NCBI GenBank assembly: GCA_019155205.2
Contig: JAHNZQ020000001.1
Coordinates: 3,196 to 55,759 of the forward strand
Length of the DNA: 52,564 bases
Origin: Gracilaria vermiculophylla
Lineage: Eukaryota > Rhodophyta > Florideophyceae > Gracilariales > Gracilariaceae
Reading direction: 5' to 3'
A program made the position numbers and the translations under genes. Below, piece by piece: positions 1 through 8,225 of the stretch (the stretch's first letter is position 1; the number at the start of each line of letters is the position of its first letter). The notes under the pieces are model-generated. The model did no database searches and had not been told where the DNA came from. It was given only the letters and a program-made list of their open reading frames with translations.

Positions 1-6
1 AAATTT

Positions 7-303
7 ATGGCATTCTTAAGAAAGTATGAGATAATGATTCTTTTAACAGAAGAATTTAATGAAAGTGAGTTAAAACGATGGGTTTTTAATTTTGCAAAAA
101 ATTTAAGAAAATTTAGTGTGTGTGAAATTTCAGTAATTTCTCGTGGAAAACAAAATTTAGCTTATCCAATTAAAACTCAAAAACAAGGTAATTACATTCA
201 AATAAATTTATCAAGTAGACCTAAATACATTAAAAATTTTTCTAAAATTTTAACCTTAGACAATAACGTTCTACGTTTTTTAACATTTAAAAAGCAATTA
301 TAA
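7..303 (+). CDS. rps6: 30S ribosomal protein S6
   Basis: 98-aa bacterial-type S6, which binds 16S rRNA in the platform of the plastid 30S subunit, normally next to S18. The N-terminal pattern RKYEIMILL and the later IKTQKQGNYIQI strand match the ferredoxin-like S6 fold, and the length is normal for plastids. The ATG at 7 is the first start in the window. Sequence upstream is cut off, so a slightly earlier start cannot be excluded. It is followed on the same strand by trnN. Confidence 0.9.
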   Translation: MAFLRKYEIMILLTEEFNESELKRWVFNFAKNLRKFSVCEISVISRGKQNLAYPIKTQKQGNYIQINLSSRPKYIKNFSKILTLDNNVLRFLTFKKQL

Positions 304-362
304 TTTATTAAAATTATTTACTATCTGAATAAAATTCTGATAGTATAGGGTTAGTTTATATA

Positions 363-434
363 TCCTTAGTAGCTCAGTGGTAGAGCAATCGGCTGTTAAC
401 CGATCGGTCGTAGGTTCAAGTCCTACCTAAGGAG
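363..434 (+). tRNA. trnN-GUU: tRNA-Asn (GUU)
   Basis: A 72-nt cloverleaf. The seven-base acceptor arms (TCCTTAG and CTAAGGA) pair perfectly, the T-loop is GTTCAAG, and the anticodon loop CTGTTAA gives GUU. G is the discriminator base and CCA is not encoded. Confidence 0.96.
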
Positions 435-486
435 CATTTTTAAAAATTTATTATAAAAAATATAAAAAATATAAAAAATATAAAAA

Positions 487-1311
487 ATGGAAGAAAGCTT
501 AGATCTATTAAAGATTGGAGATAAATATTTTAACTCTCGGTTAATGTTAGGAACTGGAAAATATAAAAAACTGGGTGATGCAATTTCGAGCATTGAAAAT
601 AGTGAGTGTGAAATTGTTACTGTTGCTATTCGGCGACTTCCAACAAATATAAATCAAGATAATACAAGTTTTTTAAACCAATTAAATTGGAAAAAACTCT
701 GGCTTTTACCTAATACTGCGGGTTCACAAACTGCAGAAGACGCTATACGAATGGCATATTTAGGCCATGAATTAGCGTGTCGGCTTGGTCAAGTCGATAA
801 TTTTTTTGTAAAACTAGAAATTATTTCTGATCCAAAATATTTACTTCCAGATCCAATTGGTACATTAAAAGCTGCGGAATTTTTAGTCAAAAAAGGTTTT
901 ACAGTTTTACCTTATATGAATGCCGATCCAATGTTAGCATTACATCTCGAAGATATAGGTTGTGCTACAGTAATGCCCTTAGGTTCACCCATAGGCTCAG
1001 GCCAAGGATTACAAAACTTATCAAATATTAAGATTATTATTGAAAATGCTAGAATACCAGTGATTATTGATGCCGGTCTTAGAACTCCAAGTGAAGCTGC
1101 TCAGGCTATGGAATTAGGAGCTGATGGAGTTTTATTAAATACTGCCGTTGCACAGTCAAAATATCCCTCAAAAATGGCTTTAGCAATGAAATTAGGAGTT
1201 CTTTCAGGTCGTTTGTGCTCTTTAGCAGGACAAATGAACCAAAAATCTTATGCTGCCGCAAGCTCACCCTACCAACAGATGAGTCATCTGTATGAGAGAG
1301 AAAATTCCTAA
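487..1311 (+). CDS. thiG: thiazole synthase ThiG
   Basis: 274-aa TIM-barrel enzyme that forms the thiazole phosphate of thiamine from deoxyxylulose phosphate, dehydroglycine and ThiS-thiocarboxylate in the plastid stroma. Visible family motifs are LMLGTGKY near residue 20, the Schiff-base lysine in VKLEII (K109), [13 protein letters not shown] and the phosphate-binding [11 protein letters not shown]. Length is normal. Its sulphur-carrier partner thiS is about 7 kb away on the same strand, which is usual in diatom plastids. The start follows an A-rich leader with tandem ATAAAAA units. Confidence 0.95.
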   Translation: MEESLDLLKIGDKYFNSRLMLGTGKYKKLGDAISSIENSECEIVTVAIRRLPTNINQDNTSFLNQLNWKKLWLLPNTAGSQTAEDAIRMAYLGHELACRLGQVDNFFVKLEIISDPKYLLPDPIGTLKAAEFLVKKGFTVLPYMNADPMLALHLEDIGCATVMPLGSPIGSGQGLQNLSNIKIIIENARIPVIIDAGLRTPSEAAQAMELGADGVLLNTAVAQSKYPSKMALAMKLGVLSGRLCSLAGQMNQKSYAAASSPYQQMSHLYERENS

Positions 1312-1482
1312 TGACAATACCCAAAAGGTCGGTATTACTTCGCAATTTATAAACCTTTGATCATACTAAAATTACGAAGATTTACTAAAGAAAATATTTG
1401 AATAAACTTAATTTTAAATTATATTAAATTTCAACTAGAATGAAAAGTGTCACTATAGATATATTTTTAAGGATTTTTACTT

Positions 1483-1593
1483 ATGGACACTCGTTTAGTA
1501 GTAATTGCTGCTCCTCTATTAGTTGCGGCATCATGGGCTTTATTTAACATAGGTCGATTAGCAATTCAACAAATTCAAAGATTAAGACGTTAA
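1483..1593 (+). CDS. psbY: photosystem II protein Y
   Basis: A 36-aa single-span thylakoid protein at the periphery of photosystem II near cytochrome b559. The reading frame begins MDTRLVV and continues with a hydrophobic span (residues 5-22), then NIGRLAIQQ and a basic end. This is the typical PsbY (formerly Ycf32) pattern. An AAGGA sequence lies about 12 nt before the ATG. Confidence 0.92.
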   Translation: MDTRLVVIAAPLLVAASWALFNIGRLAIQQIQRLRR

Positions 1594-1674
1594 TTGTCCA
1601 ATTGACACGAGCTTATAAGCTCAAAAGTCGTCACTTCAATTGACTTGACGTATTCCAAATTATAAATAGAATAA

Positions 1675-1932
<258 letters not shown>

Positions 1933-2090
1933 GAAGCAAAAATAGCCATCAAAAAGGGATTATTTTGTTGAATAGTTTTCTTTGCATTAGGAGCCCTTAA
2001 ATTGTCGTTGAGAGTTTATTTAAAATACTTTTTGTATTTCGTGTACTTGGGTAATCATTATATTTTAACTTAACATTTTCGATAAGTTAA

Positions 2091-2252
2091 ATAACGAATA
2101 ACGTAGAAAATAGCAAAGATTTTGATTCAGTTCAGATCAAAAGTTTTTATAAAAAAGCATTAACGACAGGTTCGGCTTTAATTTGTAGTAAAAGCTTTCG
2201 GGGAAAAGCACTTGAAATTATTAGCAGAGCAACACCACATATGTTAATGTAA
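2091..2252 (+). pseudogene. unidentified coding remnant (no start codon)
   Basis: An open stretch of 53 codons without an ATG. Its second half (KKALTTGSALICSKSF followed by RGKALEIISRA) has a protein-like composition, unlike the surrounding AT-rich filler. It is bounded upstream by an in-frame TAA at 2088 and ends in TAA. I do not recognise the family. It sits between psaC and a hairpin at the border of the accessory island, so a decayed gene end is the simplest reading. Chance openness is also possible. Confidence 0.3.
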
Positions 2253-2265
2253 AATTTACAATTCT

Positions 2266-2307
2266 TTGAATGGCTTTCCTGATTAAAATCTTGGGAAAGC
2301 CATTCAA
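2266..2307. terminator. hairpin, probable bidirectional terminator
   Basis: Perfect 14-bp inverted repeat (TTGAATGGCTTTCC and its complement) with a 14-nt loop. It lies between the remnant after psaC on the plus strand and the pentapeptide gene ending at 2406 on the minus strand. It is placed to end or stabilise transcripts from both sides. Confidence 0.6.
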
Positions 2308-2405
2308 GCGAGGTTTGTACTAAATTGTGCTTTCAACTTCTTTTAAGCTTTTAAAACCTATGTCTTGGAAGGTATATATTCGTTTTAGGAATTCTTGATC
2401 TTATC

Positions 2406-2810
2406 TTAATCAGTAGAATCTCTTAGAACCATATCTTTTAGAATTTTTTCGAAATTAGATTGACTTTTAACTTCAATAAATTCATTTGAATTTGATTTAT
2501 AAAATTTGGTTGGGAAAGTCTCAGTGAAATTTAAGTTTAAAACAATTAGATTTTTGATTTTTAAGTTCGAAAGAGTTACGCCTTCGAAGTCAACTTGCTC
2601 AAATTTCGTTTTTTTAAATGTGCAATCTGTAAACTCAGATTTTCGGATGACTATTTTTTCAAACGTACAATTTTCAAATTTTAGATCACAAAAAACTGAC
2701 ATGGAAAGATCTTCATTAAAAATAATTTCATCTACAAAAGTTTCTGCAACGATTTCTAAATTATTACTACTATTTAGTGTTGCGATAGTGTCTTTAAATT
2801 TCTTAGTCAT
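2406..2810 (-). CDS. pentapeptide-repeat-like protein, candidate immunity protein
   Basis: 134 aa. Residues about 30-95 show five-residue periodicity (FCDLKFENCTFEKIVI, then SEFTDCTF and KKTKFEQVDF), typical of a short right-handed beta-helix. The C-terminal tail, with SNSNEFIEVKS and NFEKILKDM, is nearly the same as that of the gene at 4303-4848, so the two are paralogues or share a module. It begins 26 nt after the last in-frame stop of the decayed toxin-like gene upstream, the usual place for an immunity gene. Pentapeptide proteins are one known class of immunity protein in bacterial polymorphic-toxin loci. That role here is inference. Confidence 0.6.
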   Translation of the reverse strand: MTKKFKDTIATLNSSNNLEIVAETFVDEIIFNEDLSMSVFCDLKFENCTFEKIVIRKSEFTDCTFKKTKFEQVDFEGVTLSNLKIKNLIVLNLNFTETFPTKFYKSNSNEFIEVKSQSNFEKILKDMVLRDSTD

Positions 2811-2835
2811 TTTAAATGTTAAGTTTTAAGTTTTT

Positions 2836-3514
2836 TTAATTGATAAAATCAATAGATTCAGCACTGCCAGCTCCGTCAATAACGTTTTCAATAACAATGT
2901 CTTTTTGTTCATCTGGTATCTACTCAAGATCGACAATGTGCAAAACTTTATCGGAACCAGCTTTTTGCATTGTAATCCTTTTACCAATTCTTTTCGACAT
3001 CTTAGGAATTGTTTCCGTTTTTCGACCAGGAAATTTTCCTGGGTCAATGGGGTTTTTTACATCAACATATTTATATGGGCCTGGTCCATCAACTACAAAA
3101 TCTAAATTAGGTTCTCCTTGTTTTAAATTTGGTCGTCGTGCGTTAATTATTAGATTTTCTTGCTCAGATTGCAAAATTGTCTTCGCTTCGTTTAGAGACG
3201 TTTGATCTACGAAACCTGTTTCAGGGTTTGTTGATAATTCTTCAAAACGTTCTACATCACAATCAATATCACTCACGGAATACCCTTTGTTTTGTTCATG
3301 AATCGGACACTGCTCTTCTTCACTCTCGGAACTCGAACTTTCTTCCATTCGCTTACTGTATTCCTCTATTCGGTTAATTCGATTTTCTGTTTCTTCCACT
3401 GATTCTACTTTTGGGCATTGTGGAAAACCATCATCCCCGTCATCACTTCCTGAGCCACTGTTATTCGGTTTACCAGGACTGTGAGGTCTTGAAAAAAGAG
3501 CTCTCCCGCTACTC
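2836..3514 (-). pseudogene. toxin-like C-terminal domain with internal stop (copy 1)
   Basis: This frame is open from about 3514 to a TAG at 2920-2922, with an ATG only at 3399, and then stays open in the same frame for 27 more codons to a TAA at 2836. The extension reads as protein (IPDEQKDIVIENV), so the TAG looks like an internal break. A Gly/Ser/Asp-rich linker comes first, then an acidic stretch, then a domain with LDFVVDG and YKYVDVKNP. A D...DxK pattern of this kind could be a PD-(D/E)XK-type nuclease, but that is a weak guess. It continues the shared pre-toxin region at 3509 but in a different frame, so copy 1 is at least doubly interrupted. An alternative is a separately translated 159-aa protein at 2920-3399. 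Confidence 0.5.
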
Positions 3515-4187
3515 TGGTGCCGTTCTGCCTTGGTTGATATGATTTATAAGACCATTTAGAGCAATACTATCTAAATCTGATTGCGTCATTCCGTACTTAG
3601 TTGGATCGAGTCCAAAATCTGGCCCATGATACGCGTGTTTAGCAACCGACCAAGCTGTAATTTCCCAATCTGTTCCTTTCACCGGAATATTAGGAATCTG
3701 ATTATAAGCATTTTGAATTAGATTTCCTTCAAATCCTGAATTCGTTGCACCTGTTACCGTTATGCTTCTTGGACCAGCTCCCTTTCCATAACCTCCAACA
3801 TGTGGAGGACCGCCATTGTTCACATTCTCCCATTCACCAATGCGCGGTGGATGACGGTGGACTGGCTGAAAACCTTGTACCTCATTGACATACATCATAT
3901 ACGCGATTGCTGCGGTTAATGCGATCGCAAAGGCTGTCTCAAAATCCATACCACTAGCTCGCAACATATTCATTACATGTTGTACATCGTCACCCTTTTT
4001 AAATTGATTTGGTAAACCTATTGCTCGAGATGGAATTACCCCATTAGCAACATTAAAACTAACTTCTAGATAAAATATACTCCATTTTATACTTTTTTTT
4101 ACGAACTTTTACTATACAGCAGCAAAATTTTTTTGAGAACATTTCATTATCATTCTTTTCAAAATTTAGATTATATGGAAATTTGAA
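3509..4187 (-). pseudogene. broken head and pre-toxin region of polymorphic-toxin-like gene (copy 1)
   Basis: This closely matches the first about 285 residues of the intact protein at 51032-52135. The longest open piece is 154 aa from the ATG at 3973, with a hydrophobic stretch (FAIALTAAIAYMMYV) followed by the conserved GGPPHVGGYGKG and TDWEITAWSVAKHA blocks. It ends in a stop just after the TAP that marks where the two copies stop matching. Breaks seen: loss of about 8 nt near 4100 puts the FKFPYN head out of frame; 47 codons present in the other copy are deleted near 4013; and a stop at 3509-3511 separates it from the C-terminal domain. Not expected to give a full protein. Confidence 0.6.
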
Positions 4188-4322
4188 CCGAATGTTTTTT
4201 TCTAGAACCCCAATTTTTATTGATTCTTCTTTCTGCGATTTTAAAGAAGAATTTTCTTCTTGTGATTTTGAAGATACACGGGCATACCCATACCGACAAT
4301 TTTTAGCAATTATCATCCTCAT
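4188..4322 (-). pseudogene. serine recombinase N-terminal fragment (serC-like)
   Basis: The first 45 codons of the ORF 4059-4322 include YGYARVSSKSQEENSSLKSQ, the catalytic-serine start of resolvase/invertase serine recombinases. Here the catalytic residue is the serine after YARVS. Genes of this type (serC) are known in diatom plastids and their plasmids. The match stops abruptly at KNIR. From there the frame runs into the FKFPYN head shared with the toxin-like protein, so the ORF is chimeric and lacks most of the catalytic domain and all DNA-binding parts. It overlaps the end of the upstream pentapeptide gene by 20 nt. Confidence 0.65.
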
Positions 4323-4848
4323 CCTGATCAGTAGATGGAAATGTTAATAAATTCATATCTTTTAAAATTTTTTCAAAATTCGATTCATTTTTAACTTCAA
4401 AAAATTCATTTGAATTTGATTTAGAAAATTTGTTAGACTTCCAAAACTTTATATCTTCAGCTGTACTTAATTTTAAATTACTATTATTAAGCCTTGTTTC
4501 AAAAAATATACACTTAAAAAAATCACTAGCTGATAAATCACAATCTACAAATTTACAATTCAGAAACTTACAATATCCCAGTTCCGCTCTTGTTAAATCT
4601 ATATTGACAAATTCGCAATTTTCAAAAGTACTTTTACCAAATTGACATTTTCTAAAACTTAAATCATTAAATTTGGAATTTTTGAAATTACAAAAATTAA
4701 TTATTTTCCCCAATAAATCAATTTCTTTAAAATTACAATCGATAAAATCGATTCGAGACAAAGCATCCCATTCAACATACATATCTAAATCAATTTCGTT
4801 CGAAAAAGTCTGATTCCTTATTTTTAAGCGGTTTTCGCTTTCACTCAT
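4303..4848 (-). CDS. pentapeptide-repeat protein, candidate immunity protein
   Basis: 181 aa. Residues about 30-130 are tandem five-residue repeats of the A(D/N)LXX type with F or C at the centre (FIDCNFKEIDL, CNFKNSKFNDLSFRKC, CEFVNIDLTRAELGYC), predicting a quadrilateral beta-helix of about five coils. The tail SKSNSNEFFEVKNESNFEK followed by ILKDM is shared with the gene at 2406-2810. No signal peptide or membrane segment. Position in an island of toxin-like remnants suggests an immunity role, but pentapeptide proteins have other functions. No clear Shine-Dalgarno sequence precedes the ATG. Confidence 0.6.
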   Translation of the reverse strand: MSESENRLKIRNQTFSNEIDLDMYVEWDALSRIDFIDCNFKEIDLLGKIINFCNFKNSKFNDLSFRKCQFGKSTFENCEFVNIDLTRAELGYCKFLNCKFVDCDLSASDFFKCIFFETRLNNSNLKLSTAEDIKFWKSNKFSKSNSNEFFEVKNESNFEKILKDMNLLTFPSTDQDEDDNC

Positions 4849-5226
4849 TTTTTTTATTTATTTCGTATTTATGAATAAAATTCCTTCTGGGACCTTGCTC
4901 TAAACTACAGAATCGGTTTTTTTGTTTTATGATTGACTTTCCCATATTTAATGAACTTTCTTGTTGAATTAAAAGCTTTAACTTTTTCTGATCATTTATG
5001 AACCCGATGTACATGAATACCCCCCAATAGTATTAAAATATTAGATTTTAATACTGTTATACTTAAAAAATACATTATATGATGATAATAAATTTTTATC
5101 ATTTTAAGTCTGAAACAAATCTTTTGTTCATTTTTATTTCAGCATTTTTATAAATTTATAAAGTTGTGGGGTAAGACAAGCCCTACTTGCCAAAAGAAAA
5201 GCATTAGTTGGAAAGAAGTTTGCATT
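4849..5226. other. 378-nt stretch without a recognisable gene
   Basis: Very AT-rich. I see no tRNA or conserved ORF. A possible 25-codon hydrophobic ORF starts at 5225 on the minus strand, 6 nt after a GGAGG, but it has no recognisable homologue. The stretch separates the pentapeptide gene from the remnants at 5227-5553. Confidence 0.5.
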
Positions 5227-5313
5227 TTACCTCCAAATTCTCTGAGTTAATCCACTTGCTAAACCATACACCAAACAGGTCAGTATTATTTTTGCTAATT
5301 TCGTTTTAACCAT
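5227..5313 (-). CDS. possible 28-aa membrane peptide
   Basis: ATG at 5313 opens 28 codons: a short basic start, a hydrophobic span (IILTCLVYGLASGL) and a basic end. The length is like small photosystem or cytochrome subunits, but I cannot match it to petL, petM, petN, psaM or psb30. Its start overlaps the stop of the remnant 5306-5413 by 8 nt (ATGGTTAA). It could equally be chance. Confidence 0.2.
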   Translation of the reverse strand: MVKTKLAKIILTCLVYGLASGLTQRIWR

Positions 5314-5413
5314 AAAAATTTTCTTCTAATATATCTGAAAGATCTTTACCATCCAACTTCAATTTGGTTTTATACTTTACTAAATCAAAATGTTTTTTTC
5401 TATTATATTCCAT
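5306..5413 (-). pseudogene. N-terminal remnant of immunity-family gene
   Basis: 35 codons beginning MEYNRKKHFDLVK, comparable with MQYNKNKHLKLLK at the start of the immunity candidate at 50541-51017 (full-length members are 155-158 aa). It overlaps the 3' end of the toxin-like remnant 5380-5553, repeating the toxin-then-immunity order seen at 51032/51017. The rest of the gene is gone. Confidence 0.45.
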
Positions 5414-5553
5414 GTTTTTATTTTTTTATGAACAGTACCAATTTTACCTGTTGCATTGTGTTTTATCCTTTGGTCTGCTTTTAACTGATAGCCGGAAATT
5501 AAGTTTTCTGTTGTAGGATTAATCGCAACGAAACGACCGGTGTAAAATATCAG
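5380..5553 (-). pseudogene. remnant of colicin D-like toxin C-terminal end
   Basis: An open frame of 57 codons with no start. Its centre, FVAINPTTENLISGYQLK, aligns with the C-terminus of the intact toxin-like protein (FISFDSETGESFTGYQLT), sharing the I-x-(F/I)-(D/N)-x-x-T-(G/E)-x-x-(F/I)-(S/T)-G-Y-Q-L pattern. It therefore looks like the last part of another C-terminal toxin domain whose upstream part is lost. An immunity-family start follows at 5413. Frame and homology are seen directly; toxicity is inferred from the family. Confidence 0.5.
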
Positions 5554-5657
5554 TTAATAAGTACTGTAAACAGAAAAAATGGAAAAAAGTAAAGACTTTT
5601 TATTAGAATACTATAGCATAAAATAACTTGTATAAAAATTTTTATTGGAGAAACTTC

Positions 5658-6617
5658 ATGGATTGGAATGAAATTCAAAATTTTGCGTCAAATATAGTTT
5701 TTGGTCTTTTATTAGTCGCAATGATAATTTACTGGGTTAATTTATTACTATTGAATGAATCATCTGGATTATCAAAAATTGGTAAGTTTAGCATATTACT
5801 AGCTAATGTAACATTATTTTGTATTCTTTGCTTCCGTTGGCTAATTGCTGGATATTTTCCGTTAAGTAATCTTTATGAATCTTTACTATTTTTAACCTGG
5901 ATATTACTGACAATTTATTTATACATTGAAACAAAAACAAAAACTAAATTAATTGGATCTGTATTAATACCAGTAATTTTACTAATAAATGGATTTGCGA
6001 ATTTAACATTATCCCCAGAAATGCAAAAAGCGAGTCCTTTAGTACCAGCATTGCAGTCAAATTGGTTAATGATGCATGTAAGTATGATGATTCTAAGTTA
6101 TGGTACCTTAATTATAGGGTCTTTGTTATGTATCTTATTTTTAGTGATTTCTCGTTACAAAGATATTGATTTTAAAGTGATGGATGATGTATCCTCACCA
6201 CTTTATAATATCATGCTCGACTATTATCAAACCAAACTATTATCTACATCTAACGAAGGCAATACCCAAACGAATGAAATTTCAGAACTTGGAAAATTAA
6301 AATTATTACAAAATATTGACAATTGGAGTTATCGAATTATTGGAATAGGATTTCCATTTTTGACAATTGGTATTATTTCAGGTGGGATTTGGGCAAATGA
6401 AGCATGGGGTTCGTACTGGAGTTGGGACCCAAAAGAAACTTGGGCTCTAATTACCTGGTTAGTTTTTGCAACATATTTACATGCGAGAATAACAAAAGGT
6501 TGGGAAGGTAAAAAGACAGCTATTTTAGGTAGTGTAGGATTTTTTGTAATATGGATTTGTTACTTGGGTGTTAATTTTTTAGGAAAAGGTTTACATAGTT
6601 ACGGATGGGTTTCGTAA
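5658..6617 (+). CDS. ccsA: cytochrome c biogenesis protein CcsA
   Basis: 319-aa polytopic thylakoid protein that, with Ccs1, delivers haem to the lumen and attaches it to c-type cytochromes (system II). About eight membrane spans are visible. The tryptophan-rich haem-handling motif WGSYWSWDPKETWALITWLV lies near residue 250. I chose the ATG at 5658 because TTGGAG precedes it and MDWNEIQNF is the usual start; an in-frame TTG at 5628 would only add ten residues. Its partner ccs1 is at 36675-37952. Confidence 0.95.
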   Translation: MDWNEIQNFASNIVFGLLLVAMIIYWVNLLLLNESSGLSKIGKFSILLANVTLFCILCFRWLIAGYFPLSNLYESLLFLTWILLTIYLYIETKTKTKLIGSVLIPVILLINGFANLTLSPEMQKASPLVPALQSNWLMMHVSMMILSYGTLIIGSLLCILFLVISRYKDIDFKVMDDVSSPLYNIMLDYYQTKLLSTSNEGNTQTNEISELGKLKLLQNIDNWSYRIIGIGFPFLTIGIISGGIWANEAWGSYWSWDPKETWALITWLVFATYLHARITKGWEGKKTAILGSVGFFVIWICYLGVNFLGKGLHSYGWVS

Positions 6618-6827
6618 TAACTTATTATTTTTTAAAACTATTTTTTATAGTTTAAGATTTGAACTTTTATTAGCTTTAGATGAATAATATTATTTCAAGA
6701 TAATATTTCAAGATAATATTTTTTTATTAATACTCGAGTAGTTCAGCCTTCACTTAAGATTTTTGAATAGCAACCTTAATAGAATTTGCAGATTCGAGAT
6801 TGAATCGAAATGTCGAAGGTCTGCTAT

Positions 6828-6862
6828 GGTAACGAAGTAAACCTGAAAGGTAGCGAAGCTAA
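6828..6862 (+). repeat. dispersed 21-bp-unit repeat copy
   Basis: Contains GGTAACGAAGTAAACCTGAA followed by AGGTAGCGAAGCTAA, the same unit tandemly repeated at 20858-20962 and abutting rpl2 and rpl13. Confidence 0.7.
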
Positions 6863-6973
6863 TTAACTAAAAGTCTAATAAGTAATGAGTGAAATAACGA
6901 CGTTGCAGGTAGAGATTTACCTCCAACGCAGAACTAACTAACCATCGAAAACTATGGTTCTAGCAACACACAT

Positions 6974-6995
6974 TACCCTTCGGGTTACTTCGCTA
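6974..6995 (+). repeat. CCCTTCGGG palindromic repeat copy
   Basis: ACCCTTCGGGTTACTTCGCT holds the small palindrome CCCTTCGGG joined to TTACTTCGC, the reverse complement of the GCGAAGTAA core. Related copies lie at about 30429, 48490 and 52319. Confidence 0.6.
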
Positions 6996-7047
6996 CTAAG
7001 GGGGTGCACCTATCTAATCTAAATTATTCTTTTCTTCACTGCTAGTT

Positions 7048-7281
7048 TTACAAAATTTCAATTTTTTTTAATAAATTAAAAACAGTTTTTGTAGGTTGAG
7101 CGCCATAATTTAACCATTTATTTATTTTATCTTTATCAAATTTATAAATTTTTGTAATTGGATTATAAAATCCGACTTCTTCAATAGCTTTCCCATCACG
7201 TCTTGAGGTACTTTCCATAATAACTAATCGATAGGATGGTGAACGCTTTCTTCCTATTTTTTTTAATCTTAATTTCAACAT
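7048..7281 (-). CDS. rps16: 30S ribosomal protein S16
   Basis: 77-aa S16, an early-assembly protein of the 30S subunit. It begins MLKLRLKKIGRKRSPSYR and contains the SRRDGKAIEEVGFYNP motif. Length is normal for plastids. It is transcribed from the minus strand, with rps4 115 nt upstream in the same direction. Confidence 0.95.
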   Translation of the reverse strand: MLKLRLKKIGRKRSPSYRLVIMESTSRRDGKAIEEVGFYNPITKIYKFDKDKINKWLNYGAQPTKTVFNLLKKIEIL

Positions 7282-7395
7282 AGAATTTAATTTATTTTGT
7301 TATTTATATGTATGTGTGGTTGATTCTATAATGAATAACCTCTATTTGAATCAACTTTTTTCTAGTTTTTAGCGGAAAAAGTTTTTTCGAATGTA

Positions 7396-8013
7396 TTACC
7401 TTCTTGAGTAATGCTCAATAACAAGTAATTCATCCAGTTTTAAGCCAACATCATCTCGATTACAATAATCTAAAATTTTTGTCTCAAAATTTGAATCGTC
7501 AACCTTTACATGAGTAGGTCTTTCTTTTCCTTGGTAATTTTTAAAATTACTTTCAATTAAAGCTTTTATAGGGCTAGTTTTTTTTAAACTGATAATGTCG
7601 CCAATTCTACATTGGAAACTAGGAATAGTAACTACTTTTCCGTTTACAGTAATATGTCCATGATTAACAATTTGTCTTGCCTGTACTATACTTTTAGAAT
7701 ATCCTATTGTGAAGCAAATTGTATCTAGCCGCATTTCTAAAAGTTGAAGGAGAACCAAACCAGTAATTCCTTTTTTTCTTCTTGCTTCCTTGACACAACT
7801 GTACAATTGACTCTCGGTTAATCCGTAGTTGAATTTTAATTTTTGTTTTTCTTCTAATCGAATAGCATATTCTGTTAATTTTTTATTGACTTCTCCATTT
7901 TGATTTCCATCTTTTCCAGGTCGATTAAGTTTTTTTGATTTTTTTAAAGTTAAACCAGGTAATAAACCTAGTCTTCGTCTAATTTTTAATTTAGGACCTA
8001 AATACCTTGACAT
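7396..8013 (-). CDS. rps4: 30S ribosomal protein S4
   Basis: 205-aa primary 16S-binding protein. The start [16 protein letters not shown] is the plastid form. The S4 RNA-binding domain occupies about residues 90-150 ([26 protein letters not shown]) and the C-terminal [10 protein letters not shown] is typical. The same strand carries trnH upstream and rps16 downstream. Confidence 0.97.
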   Translation of the reverse strand: MSRYLGPKLKIRRRLGLLPGLTLKKSKKLNRPGKDGNQNGEVNKKLTEYAIRLEEKQKLKFNYGLTESQLYSCVKEARRKKGITGLVLLQLLEMRLDTICFTIGYSKSIVQARQIVNHGHITVNGKVVTIPSFQCRIGDIISLKKTSPIKALIESNFKNYQGKERPTHVKVDDSNFETKILDYCNRDDVGLKLDELLVIEHYSRR

Positions 8014-8076
8014 AATTCATCATTTAATTAATTGAGAGTGCTTTTATAGAAACTTTATAGAATAGTTTTTAGCCAG

Positions 8077-8150
8077 GGCGAGTGACCGGACTTGAACCGG
8101 CGAATGGTGGGACCACAACCCACTGCCTTAACCACTTGGCTACACCCGCC
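8077..8150 (-). tRNA. trnH-GUG: tRNA-His (GUG)
   Basis: 74 nt on the minus strand, including the extra 5' G (G-1) that faces C73 in tRNA-His. The anticodon loop TTGTGGT gives GUG and the T-loop is GTTCAAG. The acceptor GCGGGTG pairs with CACTCGC with one G-T pair. Confidence 0.95.
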
Positions 8151-8225
8151 AAACTGTCTTGACAATATCTTATCAATTTTTTTAATATTAAGTCTAGTGA
8201 AAGAGAAAAAGCACAGCTTAATTAT

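Larger units (their letters stand above)
6618..7047. other. 430-nt spacer with dispersed repeats
   Basis: Lies between ccsA and the end of rps16, with no gene seen. It holds a short direct repeat of TTTCAAGATAATATT near 6692-6720, the repeat copies at 6828 and 6974, and an imperfect hairpin around 6903-6929 (GCAGGTA facing TACCTCC). Confidence 0.6.
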
